Source: Bremia lactucae (taxonomy: Eukaryota; Oomycota; Peronosporomycetes; Peronosporales; Peronosporaceae). Taken from it: a stretch of 50,267 nucleotides of DNA. Made by a program: the position numbers and the translations under genes. Below, piece after piece: positions 28,887 to 37,982 of the stretch. Position 1 is the stretch's first letter, and each line of letters begins with the position of its first letter. Below the pieces are notes generated by a model. It did not search any database. It worked only from the letters and a program-made list of their open reading frames with translations, and was not told the origin of the DNA. The stretch is taken from assembly GCF_004359215.1 (NCBI RefSeq), contig NW_027152075.1:34508-84774 (forward strand). The letters are read 5' to 3'.

Positions 28887-31285
28887 AGTTCTTCGGCTCA
28901 AGTGTCTTCACCTCAACAGCAGACTCTTCGCTCTCTTTCTTCTTTGCTCTCTCCGGCTTCAGCTTTCAATACTCAACGGTCAGCAAACATGGCGACCAAC
29001 ATTCGTGTCATCGATCTTCATGCGCGTATGGGTCATTCATTACATGAAGTTCTTCGTAAGATGATAACCAGGGGGATGATCAAGGACGCAAAGATGCCTG
29101 CCGAAACAAATGCCTCATGCGTATGCCGCCGATGTAAGCAAGGAAAAATGGTCCAAAAACCATTCTTAAGTAATCGTGATAAGCGTCGCTACAACACATT
29201 CGAGCTTCTCCACTTTAATATCTGTGGTCCCATGGAAGAGGTTTCGATCGGGGGCAGCCGATACTTGCTAATACTTGTGGATGAAGCAAGTGGGTGCATG
29301 AAAGGCTTTTGCTTGTATGCCAAGTCTGAGAGCGAGAACCATATCAAGAACTACATTTCAAGACCCAAACTTAGTATGGCAAGAAAGTTAAGTTAGTTCG
29401 CCATGATGGAGCTCGAGAATTTGCTACCAACTCGATTAAAAAGTTCTATGAAGATGAAGGCATTGAGCAGCAAATTACGATTCCATACGCACATCAGACA
29501 AATGGGACTGCAGAACGCGCCATCCGGACCATCGTGACAATCGGGCGTAGTATGCTACATCACGCCAAGCTGGACAAGTGTTTCTGGGCTGAAGCAGCGA
29601 TGACGTCAATCTACGTGAAGAATCAATCGCCTGCCATCGCCCAAGATTCCCAATATGACGTCATTCGAGATTGTGTGCGGGTCCAAGCCAAGCGTCAAAC
29701 ACATGCGTGTTTTTGGATGTCACGCATACATTCTGACTTTAAGGGAGAAACGTCTCAACTGGGATCCCAAAGCTCGAATCGTCATATTTTATGGGGTATG
29801 AAGAAGTCTCCAAGGCATATCGAGTGTTCGATATCGCGGCCGGACAAATAGTAAAAATACGCGTGATGTCAACTTTGATGAAGCAACGTTTGGATTTTCG
29901 ATGGAAAAATCAAGCGAAATAATCAAAGATGCGATAATGGACTTAGATCTTCTCGATATTAACGAAGGTGAAGTGCGGCATGTCAACTACAAGCAAACAT
30001 GCAAGCGCAAAATTCGTCCAAACAACAATGTTGCTCGTATGGCTCATCGCCAAGCTGGTTTAAAAGAAGCAAGTGCGCCGGACAACATGTATGATCGTCA
30101 TCAGAAGAGCAAATCAAGTGCCCAAAACGCACCAAGATATAGTGATGAAGAGGAGAAAGAAGGCACCAGTGATCACGACGAAGATTTCACAACCCCTGCA
30201 TTCTGGGGTGCAAGTGCCAATGCAGTGTAGGCAAGCGATCTCGATGAGCCTACAACTTTCCAAGATGCTATCAATGGACCAGACCAAGTGCATTGGCGTA
30301 AGGCCATTCAAGCAGAACTCGAGTCGATGCAAGAACGTGATGTTCTTTGTGCTGCCAAGTTACAAAAAAACCAGCGCGCAATCGGCACCAAGTGGGTGTT
30401 TAAAATTAAGCGCAAGGCAGATGACTCGATTGCCAAATTCAAGGCTCGCCTCGTCACTAAAGGATTTAAGCAGCAATACGGCATCAACTACACGGAGACT
30501 TTCTTACCGGTGGTCAAGTACGTGACTTTACGCATGGTTATTGCATTTGCAAAGTACTTCGACTGGCCACTTGACCAACTGGACGTAGTTACAGCGTTCC
30601 TGTATGGAGTTATGAAAGACCAAGTATTCTGTGTCATGCCAGAAGGTGTTGAAATGGATGGTGACTTTGACTCCTTGGAATCGGTAAAGGCGATCTACGG
30701 TCTCAAACAAGCTTCACGAATTTGGATTGAGGTTTTCGATGAATTAGTGCGCTCAATTGGATTTCAAGCATCGGCATTTGACCCATGTCTATACATCAAA
30801 GTTGTGGATGGTCTTTGCATATGCTGTAGGCTATGGGTCGCGTTTTATGGAGAATCCACAGCAGGATCATTGGATCGCAGTGAAGCGTATTTTTCTCGCT
30901 GCTTACGAGGGACGAAGTCACATGGAATCCGCATTCAACCAAGCGACAAGGTTGACTTCTGTGGGTATTCGGATGCAGACTGGGCCGGCGACCATCCTAA
31001 TCGCAAGTCGACTTCGGGGGATTTGCGTTTATGCTTCTCGGTGCTCCCATAAGTTGGGGGAGCAAGAAGCAGTCAAGCGTATCGCTGTCGAGAAGGGAGG
31101 CAGAATACATCGCGCTAAGTCTGGCAATCCAGGAAGGCAAGTGGATTCACCGTCTACTGTGCGAGATTCTGAAGGCAGCTAATGATTCAGGACCAGAGCT
31201 TGTTATCTTCGAGGATAACCAATCGTGCATATAGATGACAAAGAATCCGGTGAATCATGGTCGAACCAAGCACATCGACATCAAG
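28887..31285 (+). repeat. Array unit U6 beyond element F
   Basis: LTR piece from 28889, then pre-integrase/integrase (HFNICGP, AATC duplication, GACGTCATTCG), linker with TAG at 30228, and RT frame 30288-31052 through the YVDD deletion (30812-30816). RNase H has stop CATATAG near 31231. The integrase part is closest to U3, while RT is A-type and closest to U0/U2. It ends at KHIDIK with the usual junction at 31285/31286, so it belongs to the same array. Length 2397 from 28889. Confidence 0.92.
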
Positions 31286-31458
31286 TTCTTCGGCTCAAGT
31301 GTCTTCACCTCAACAGCAGACTCTTCGCTCTCTTTCTTCTTTGCTCTCTCCGGCTTCAGCTTTCAATACTCAACGGTCAGCAAACATGGCGACCAACATT
31401 CGTGTCATCGATCTTCATGTTCGTTTGTTATTTATTACATTAAGTTCTTCGTCAGATG
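31286..31458 (+). repeat. Array unit U7, start only
   Basis: LTR piece and pre-integrase start ([13 protein letters not shown]) nearly identical to the other units up to about 31418. The last ~40-50 bases (TTCGTTTGTTATTTATTACAT...) align to the unit but with many changes. The sequence then passes into the G LTR between 31458 and 31470. Confidence 0.85.
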
Positions 31459-32092
31459 CTTCTAGGGGGTTGTGGAAGCTTCGAGAAGGTTCTGCCCATC
31501 GCGACTTTTCATCTTGGGCGTAATCAGCCGTGGCGTCATCATCCATGGCGTCATCATTATGACATCATCCTGCAATACCGGTACTTACCGATATTTACTG
31601 ATTGCTTCTTACTGCTTCAAATATATCTTGAGCAGTTCCTCGTCCAGCACAAAGTTCGGATTGGACATTTAACACGCCCCCGCAATGCGAACTTGGTTTA
31701 ATTCCAAGCGCTGATGTCAACTCCTTGTGTCGTGGCCCGTGAAGTCCTTTGGTCATGATGTCTGCCAACATCACTGCAGTTTCACAGTATTCTAATTTTA
31801 CTTCGCCGCGCTTGACTTCATCACGGATGTGATGGTACTTGATGTCGATATGTTTGGCGCGGCCATGATTAACAGGATTCTTCGTCATCTTGAGGCATGA
31901 TTGATTATCTTCACGTATGTTGAGATCGGGTCCTTCTTCATTCGCAGCAGTCAAAATTTCACACAGCAACCGATGAATCCATTTGCCTTCTTGAATAGCT
32001 AAGCTGAGTGCAATGTACTCTGCCTCGCTTGTCGACAAAGAGACACTTTGCTGCTTCTTGCTGCCCCAACTTATTGGTGCACCCAACAGCAT
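31459..32092 (-). mobile_element. Copia fragment G (3' LTR part and RNase H)
   Basis: Minus-strand 3' end of an F-type element. The partial LTR 31459-31674 lacks its R/U5 end and keeps four heat-shock triplets at 31475-31492. Then come the PPT complement at 31675-31689 and RNase H codons 31595-32092 (SEAEYIALS, REDNQSCLKM, HIDIKYHHIRDEV, LADIMTKGL), which read without a stop and end inside the LTR. Cut at MLLGAPISW by an N at 32093. It is nearly identical to F over this stretch. Confidence 0.88.
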
Positions 32093-32093
32093 N
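32093..32093. other. Single unknown base at an element junction
   Basis: The N sits exactly where minus-strand G (RNase H) changes to plus-strand C-family RNase H. This suggests a scaffold or contig join, so the adjacency may not be real. Confidence 0.8.
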
Positions 32094-32389
32094 CATATAT
32101 TATATAGTTCTGGATGCGGCAAGCAAGTCAGAATCGGATCTTAGGATATCTGAAGACAATCAATCGTGCATCAAGATGACCAAGAATCCTGTCAACCATG
32201 CCCGTGCAAAGCACATCGACATCAAGTATCATCACATCCGTGACGAAGTCAAGCTTGGCGAAGTGTACCTCGAGTGCTGTGAAACGTCGAACATGTTGGC
32301 AGACATAATGACGAAGAGACTACCCTGACCGTGCCACAAGGACATGACGGCGGCTCTCGGTATTAAAGCGAGTTCGCATTAAGAAGGCA
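32094..32389 (+). pseudogene. pol: RNase H tail of a C-family element (C3) and PPT
   Basis: Encodes ISEDNQSCIKMTKNPVNHARAKH, IKYHHIRDEVKLGEV and MLADIMTKRLP before a stop at 32328. Matches C1 at 40170-40406 closely. A purine-rich GCATTAAGAAGGCA PPT lies before the LTR. Only this tail of the element is present, beginning at the N. Confidence 0.85.
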
Positions 32390-32652
32390 TACTAAAAGTT
32401 ATGGTTTTCAGGTAAAGTCCACAACTCAAACCTGTCCAATCCGAACCGCAGTCTGGCATAGCATTTACTGATACTATTACACAGTAAATGAGAATATGTA
32501 GTAATGAGTGTTATGAAATTAGAAGTGTGAGCCCCAATAAATCACTCACTTCCAACTATTTCTTTTCCGACTCATGTGTCTTCGCCTCATCGAGCTGATT
32601 CTTCGCTTCGCTCCCTTTCTTCTTCGCTCTCTTTATTTTTCAGACTTCAACA
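32390..32652 (+). repeat. C-family LTR shared by two internal regions (263 bp)
   Basis: TACTAAAAGTTATGG to CAGACTTCAACA, nearly identical to 40467-40728. It has an RNase H tail and PPT on its left and a PBS plus gag on its right, so it serves as 3' LTR of one copy and 5' LTR of the next. It contains CCAATAAATC and the start motif CTCACTTCCAACTATTTC near 32545. No heat shock array is present. Confidence 0.88.
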
Positions 32653-33140
32653 GTCTATGAGCCCAACGACCATGACTTCTGCCCAAGATGTTTTGACGAA
32701 GATTACTATCGACAAGTTGAACGATGACAAAGTTTGCCACGTCGAACCGCAACATGCGTGGTTCGTTGTTCTCGCCAAGTCGGTGTGGCACCTGGTCAAT
32801 CGTGAGGTGACTTTGTCGTTTGCGGACACCCGTGCCAGAGACAAATATGTCAAGTCCAGAAATATTGCGTTCGGCCTTATGCTTCTCCACATGAACACGA
32901 ACTTCGTCACGAAGCAGACGACTGTAAAGAAGCCTGGGTTACCTGGACGCGCATTAAGAATCTGTACGGCGGATCGCAGAAGGCTGGACGCATCATCTTG
33001 AAGCGCCTGCTATTTAGCACGGAGATGGCGAAAGGCGACAACGTTTTGCATCACTGTAATCCTCAACACAAGCGCCAAGCTTAGCAGTATTGACGCCAAA
33101 ATGGAGAATGAGGGCGTTGCAATCTGTCTACTGCGCGGTC
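32653..33140 (+). pseudogene. gag: PBS and gag N-terminal part (C1 element)
   Basis: PBS-like GTCTATGAGCCCAAC at 32653-32667 with the gag ATG at 32657 (MSPTTMTSAQD, ITIDKLNDDK). Frames break near 32730 and again near 32930, with traces of [20 protein letters not shown] (a shifted [10 protein letters not shown] region) and ICLLRG. H interrupts it at 33140. The gag-to-integrase segment expected next (about 725 bp by comparison with C2) is absent, and C1 resumes in integrase at 37983. Confidence 0.8.
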
Positions 33141-33527
33141 TGTTGAAGCTTGACGAAACTTGAAAAGATAGTTGAAGTGTGTTCTTGGGCAAAGACCGAG
33201 AAGACACTTGTGGGGAAGAATGGAAATCCGAAAGTGATTGTATTATAGACTTAGTTCACTTCTTATCTAGCTACATCTAAGCCAATCATCGACATCCTTC
33301 TAAAAGCTTCTGGAAGCTTCAAGAAGGTTCTGCCCATCGCGACTTTTCATCTTGGGCGTAATCAGCCGTGGCGTCATCATCCATGGCGTCATCATTCATG
33401 GCCTCATCATTATGACGTCATCCTGCAATACCGGTACTTACCGATATTTACTGATTGCCACTTACTGCTTCAAATATATCTTGAGCAGTTCCTCGTCCAG
33501 CACAAAGTTCGGATTGGACATTTCACA
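33141..33527 (-). repeat. 3' LTR of H (387 bp)
   Basis: TGTTGAAGCTTGACG to GGACATTTCACA. The heat shock element at 33298-33330 has six of seven triplets (second triplet AAA). TGACGTCA lies near 33414 with two degenerate copies before it. Confidence 0.9.
33298..33330 (-). promoter_or_regulatory. Heat shock element, six of seven sites (H 3' LTR)
   Basis: TTC, (AAA), TTC, GAA, TTC, GAA, TTC at 5-bp steps. The same second-site change is present in the 5' LTR (37754-37786), so the H source copy already had it. Confidence 0.75.
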
Positions 33528-34154
33528 AGCCCCCGCAATGCGAACTTGGTTTTATTCCAAGCGCTGATGTCAATACCTTGTGTTGTGGCCCGTAAAGTCC
33601 TTTGGGGGGTCATGATGTCTGCCAACATCACTGCAGTTTTACAGTATTCCAATTTTACTTCGCCGCGCTTGACTTCATCACGGATGTGATGGTAATTGAT
33701 GTCGATATGTTTGGCGCGGCCATGATTAACAGGATTCTTTGTCATCTTGAGGCATGATTGATTATCTTCACGTATGTTGAGATCGGGTCCTTGTTCATTC
33801 GCAGCAGTCAAAATTTCACACAGCAACCGATGAATCGATTTGCCCTTCTTGAATAGCTAAGCTGAGTGCAATGTACTCTGCCTCGCTTGTCGACAAGGAG
33901 ACACTTTGCTGCTTCTTGCTGCCCCAACCTATTGGTGTACCCAACAGCATAAAGACGTATCCTGATGTTGACTTGCGGTCTGAATGATCGCCAGCCCAGT
34001 CTGCGTCAGAATATCCTTGAAAGTTGATCACCCCACTCGACCGATAACAAATTCCGTGCGACTTGGTGCCTTGCAAGTAGCGTAGAATACGCTTCCGCAG
34101 TCCAGTGTTCTTGTTGTGGATTCTCCACAAAACGTGACACATAACCCACAGCAT
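33470..34154 (-). pseudogene. pol: RNase H second part (H)
   Basis: Two frames: 34154-33816 with LQGTKSHGICY, YSDADWAGDHSDRKSTSGY and STSEAEYIALS; and 33826-33470 with REDNQSCLKM, HIDINYHHIRDEV and MLADIMT. A four-base-range indel near 33605 (GGGGGG run) and another near 33840 break the frame. A two-base loss near 34095 separates this from the long upstream frame. The last frame crosses the PPT and stops within the LTR at 33470. Confidence 0.85.
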
Positions 34155-35877
34155 ACGCGATATCAGGACGCGTCGCAGTCATCAAGAGCATCAACGCCCC
34201 CACTGCTTCTCGAAATGGAGCATCTACCTTGCTTTGGCTCTTGCTTGGTAAAAGGTGGGAGCTCAGATCGACTGGGCTGACAGTGGCCTTGCAGTCATCC
34301 GTTCCGAAACGCTTGAGGATGTCGTCGATATAGCGTCGTTGACACATGGTGACACTACCGTCTGGCTTATCAACTAGCTCAATCCCCAGTACAAACGTGC
34401 TCTTGCCGCTGTCGGTCATCTCGAATCGCATCTTGAGGTCATTTTTCGTTTGCGCGATCAGGTCTGCTGAGCTGCCTGTCACCAAGACATCATCCACATA
34501 GACCAGTAGAAGAGCGTAATGACCATTTACCACCTTGATATATAGACATGGATCGAAAGCTGATACTTTGAATCCAATTGAGCACACGAATTCGTCAAAT
34601 GTCTCATTCCACACACGTGAAGCTTGCGTGAGACCATAAATTGCCTTTACCAACTCGAGACAGTCAAAATCACCATCTATTTTGACACCTTCTGGGATGA
34701 TGCAAAATACCTTCTCCTTCATCACACCATATAAAAATGCTGTCACAACGTCGAGTTGATTCAGAGGCCAGTCGAAATACCTGGTAATTGCGATGACCAT
34801 TCGCAATGTCACGTACTTGACAACTGGTGAGAAAGTCTCCGTATTGTCGATACCATACTTCTGTCTGAAACCTTTGGCAACCAGGCGTGCCTTGAATTTC
34901 TCGATTGATCCATCCGCTTTACGCTTGATCTTAAACACCCATTTCGTGCCGATGGCGCGCTGGTCATTCGAAAGCTTGGCAGCACGAAAAACACCCCGAA
35001 GTCGCATTGATTTCAACTCAGCTTGTATCGCCTTGCGCCAATGTACTTGATGCGGACCATTGATTGCTTCTTGAAATGTTGCAGGCTCTGCCAGATCGGT
35101 TGCTTCCACCGCGTTGGCACTAGCACGCCAGAATGTCGGTGGCGTCATATTATCGTCTTGATCGCTGTTGTCCTTTTCTTCTTCATCGTTTAGCATATCT
35201 CGACCATTGGATCGACTTCTCTGGTGGCGGTCGTATGCGCTGTCTGGTGCACTTGCTTGTTCTAATCCAACGTTCTGATGACCAGCGCGCACGACATTGT
35301 TGTTGGGCCGAGATTTGCGCTTACCGGTCTGCTTGTATTCGACTTGACGCACATCATCTTCGTTGATTTCAAGAGAATCAAGGTCCGGTACGGTATCATT
35401 GAGACCTTCATTCGACGACTCCATCGAAAAGCCAAAGCAGGATTCATCGAAGTGAACGTCCCGACTGATCACCACTTGCTGGGACTTAATGTCAAAAACT
35501 CGATACGCTTTGGATGTTTCTTCATACCCCATGAACATTCCAACTTGAGATTTGGCGTCCCATTTGAGGCATTTCTCTCTCGGTGTTAGAATAAACGCTC
35601 GGCATCCAAAAACACGCATGTGTTTGACACTTAGTTTGCAGCCGTGCACGATCTCAAACGGTGACATATGAGAAATCTTGGGCGACGGTAGTCGATTTTT
35701 TATGTAGATGGCCGTGATTGCTGCCTCAGCCCAAAAACATTTGTCCAGCTTTGCGTGGTGCAGCAAGCTACGTCCGATCGTGACGATGGTTCGGATGGCA
35801 CGTTCTGCAGTTCCGTTGGTTTGATGCGCATATGGCACTGTGACCTGCTGCTCAATTCCTTCATCTTCATAGAACAT
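34006..35877 (-). CDS. pol: Integrase C-terminal part, linker, RT, start of RNase H (H)
   Basis: The longest frame in the window (623 codons). It starts after the second catalytic Asp of integrase: MFYEDEGIEQQVTVPYAHQ, NGTAERAIRTI (catalytic Glu), CFWAEAAITAIYIKNRLPSP, VKHMRVFGCRAF, GMFMGYEETSKAY. The acidic linker DEEEKDNSDQDDN is followed by HWRKAIQAELKSM. RT: GTKWVFKIKRK, FKARLVAKGFRQKYG, QLDVVTAFLYGVMK, YGLTQASRVWNE and LLVYVDDVLVTGSS. It shifts off RNase H near 34095. It shows that integrase, linker and RT form one continuous frame when intact, as expected for copia pol. Confidence 0.9.
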   Translation of the reverse strand: MFYEDEGIEQQVTVPYAHQTNGTAERAIRTIVTIGRSLLHHAKLDKCFWAEAAITAIYIKNRLPSPKISHMSPFEIVHGCKLSVKHMRVFGCRAFILTPREKCLKWDAKSQVGMFMGYEETSKAYRVFDIKSQQVVISRDVHFDESCFGFSMESSNEGLNDTVPDLDSLEINEDDVRQVEYKQTGKRKSRPNNNVVRAGHQNVGLEQASAPDSAYDRHQRSRSNGRDMLNDEEEKDNSDQDDNMTPPTFWRASANAVEATDLAEPATFQEAINGPHQVHWRKAIQAELKSMRLRGVFRAAKLSNDQRAIGTKWVFKIKRKADGSIEKFKARLVAKGFRQKYGIDNTETFSPVVKYVTLRMVIAITRYFDWPLNQLDVVTAFLYGVMKEKVFCIIPEGVKIDGDFDCLELVKAIYGLTQASRVWNETFDEFVCSIGFKVSAFDPCLYIKVVNGHYALLLVYVDDVLVTGSSADLIAQTKNDLKMRFEMTDSGKSTFVLGIELVDKPDGSVTMCQRRYIDDILKRFGTDDCKATVSPVDLSSHLLPSKSQSKVDAPFREAVGALMLLMTATRPDIAYAVGYVSRFVENPQQEHWTAEAYSTLLARHQVARNLLSVEWGDQLSRIF

Positions 35878-36905
35878 CTTGAGCGAGTTGGAGGCGAATT
35901 CTCGAGCTCCATCGTGGTTAACAAACTACACCTTTTTGGAAAATTGAGCTTGGATCTTGACAATGTAATTCCGGATGCAGTCCTCGCTCTCGGACTTGGT
36001 ACGTAAACAGAAACCCTTCATGCACCCGCTAGCTTCGTCAACGATCAGGAGCAGGTATCTGCTATCACCAATTGAAACTTCTTCCATAGGGCCACAGATG
36101 TCGAAGTGGATCAGCTAAAACGTGTCGTAATTGCGCTTGTCAAGGTTGCTTGGAAATTGTTTTTGGACCATTTTTCCTTGTTGGCAACCCAGACATATAC
36201 TTGATCCACTCGAATTTAAAGACATTGAGGCATCTTTAACCATTCCACTCTTGATCATTTTTCGAAGAATTTCCAATGGTGCATGACCCATACGTGCATG
36301 TAAATTAATAGATTGGGAGCTCGTTGCGGTGTTCACAGACACGTGTGGTGTCCGAAGCCAGTAGAGTCCATCGATGAGATCCGCTGTTGCCACAACTTGG
36401 GTCGTGTTCTTTCGTGCCACATGCATCTTGGAGCCGTCAAATACAACTTGAAATTTCCCAGACTTGTTGATCTGCGGAACCGATAGAAGATTCTTGTTCA
36501 TGCTTGGTACGAATAGCGCATTCTTGATCTCGATCTCATGTTCATCGCCGTTGGGCAACACCACCGTCTCAATGATGGTTCCCACTCCCTTGATTGCGGC
36601 TTTACGTCCATCAGCAACCGAAAGCTCACCTTCATCTTGTTCATTGAGGCTTGTAAACTTCTTCTTGTTCTGTTGCAGATGTGATGTGTTGCACCGCTGT
36701 CAACCGCCCACATTCTGGGCATACTCATGTTGTTCGACAATCCACATTCCATCGAAACGGCAAAAACGATTCGATCTTGATATTCGTAGTTGTCTTCAAT
36801 GCGCCATTGGGCATTGTTGGCCCCGCGTCCACGACTATTGCCGCCGCGTCTTGGTCCCTTGTTCTCAGCTTTCTGCTTGGTCCAGCACTTGTCTATCGTG
36901 TGCAC
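35878..36905 (-). pseudogene. pol: Protease, pre-integrase and integrase N-terminal part (H)
   Basis: 36905-36498 carries the knuckle tail and [13 protein letters not shown], then a shift from an extra base near 36668. 36585-36115 has [29 protein letters not shown] and [12 protein letters not shown], and ends where TTTGAGCTG became a stop (36115). The integrase start with HFDICGP lies beyond it; KVKFVRHD has become KV-stop-FVNHD near 35928. The protease DSG is present, but the region cannot be translated through. Confidence 0.85.
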
Positions 36906-36911
36906 CAGCTT

Positions 36912-37592
36912 TTAGCAATACGTGCAATGGTGCGGGTCACGTTCGGCACTGAACGCTTTCGCTGCGTCTTCAGTCTTCACCACTGTAGCCTTCGCACCTT
37001 GTCGCTTGATGTGCTCGTTGGTAAGCACTTTTACGACGTCCCGCGATCGTAGCTCCGCGCTGTTCATCTCCAGATTGAGCACTACATTCTCGTAGCTCTT
37101 GGGTAGACTGCGCAGCAAACAAATCGCGACGTCCTCGTCCTCCATCTTCGCGCCGATGCTACTTAGCTTCGTGCTGATGTTGAGGACAGCATTGCAATGA
37201 TGCAATACATTACCGCCTTCGGGCATTTCCATGCTGAACAACTGGCGTTTCAAAAAGATACGCCCAGCCTTCTGCGACTTACCATAAAGTGTCTTGATCC
37301 GTGCCCACGCGACCCAGGCTTCTTCACACTCATCAACCACGTGATGGTAGTCCGCGTCCATATGCAAGAGCATAATTCCAAAGGCGACGTTGCTTGCCTT
37401 GACGTAGTCGTCTGAAGCCCGAGGGTCCGTGAACGTCGGTGAAACCTCGCGGTTCACGACATGCCAGACCGATTTGGTCAGGAACACGCCACGCATGTAG
37501 CGGCTCCAAGTTGCATAGTTGTCCCCATTGAATCTGTCAATAGAGACCTTGGCCGTGGAATCTTGCGAAGAGGACATGGCACTTGGGCTCAT
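36912..37592 (-). pseudogene. gag: gag (H)
   Basis: From the ATG in the PBS (37590-37592) it encodes the capsid domain with the same motifs as F gag. It stops at 36912 inside the zinc knuckle (CTYC then TAA where F has AGA). The frame is also open upstream of the ATG to 37715 within the LTR (about 40 codons including a hydrophobic stretch). This probably reflects chance in R/U5 and not a real leader peptide. Confidence 0.88.
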
Positions 37593-37596
37593 AACC
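37581..37596 (-). other. Primer-binding site (H)
   Basis: Minus strand GGTTATGAGCCCAAGT directly after the 5' LTR; identical to F. Confidence 0.75.
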
Positions 37597-37982
37597 TGTT
37601 GAAGCTTGACGAAACTTGAAAAGATAGTTGAAGTGTGTTCTTGGGCAAAGACCGAGAAGACACTTTTAAGGAAGAATGGAAATTCGAAAGTGATTGTATT
37701 ATAGATGTAGTTCACTTCTTATCTAGCTACATCTAAGCCAATCATCTACATCCTTCTAAAAGCTTCTGGAAGCTTCGAGAAGGTTCTGCCCATCGCGACA
37801 ATTCATCTTGGGCGTAACAGCCTTGGCGTCATCATCCATGGCGTCATCATTCATGGCATCATCATTATGACGTCATCCTGCAATACCGGTACTTACCGAT
37901 ATTTACTGATTGCCACTTACTGCTTCAAATATATCTTGAGCAGTTCCTCGTCCGGCACAAAGTTCGGATTGGACATTTAACA
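37597..37982 (-). repeat. 5' LTR of H (386 bp)
   Basis: Homologue of 33141-33527. The heat shock element at 37754-37786 has six of seven triplets. TGACGTCA lies near 37868. Confidence 0.9.

Larger units (their letters stand above)
33141..37982 (-). mobile_element. Copia element H, both LTRs present (4.8 kb)
   Basis: Lineage-1 element closely related to F: 5' LTR 37597-37982, PBS 37581-37596, gag, protease, integrase, RT, RNase H, PPT 33528-33542 and 3' LTR 33141-33527. The LTRs differ from each other at around a dozen or more sites and are ~15 bp longer than F's because of one extra CATCATTCATGGC-like repeat. More decayed than F. Flanking bases (CGGTC left, GCGAT right) do not match, and C-family sequence is missing between the flanks. 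Confidence 0.92.

Noticed and set aside
12211..31458. CRISPR-like or phage-type repeat array
   Set aside because: The repeat unit is 2.4 kb of copia coding sequence, with no short repeats and spacers.
37593..37715. N-terminal extension of H gag with a hydrophobic stretch, possibly a signal peptide
   Set aside because: It lies in the LTR R/U5 upstream of the PBS, is not open in the A or C copies, and copia gag is cytoplasmic. Chance open frame.
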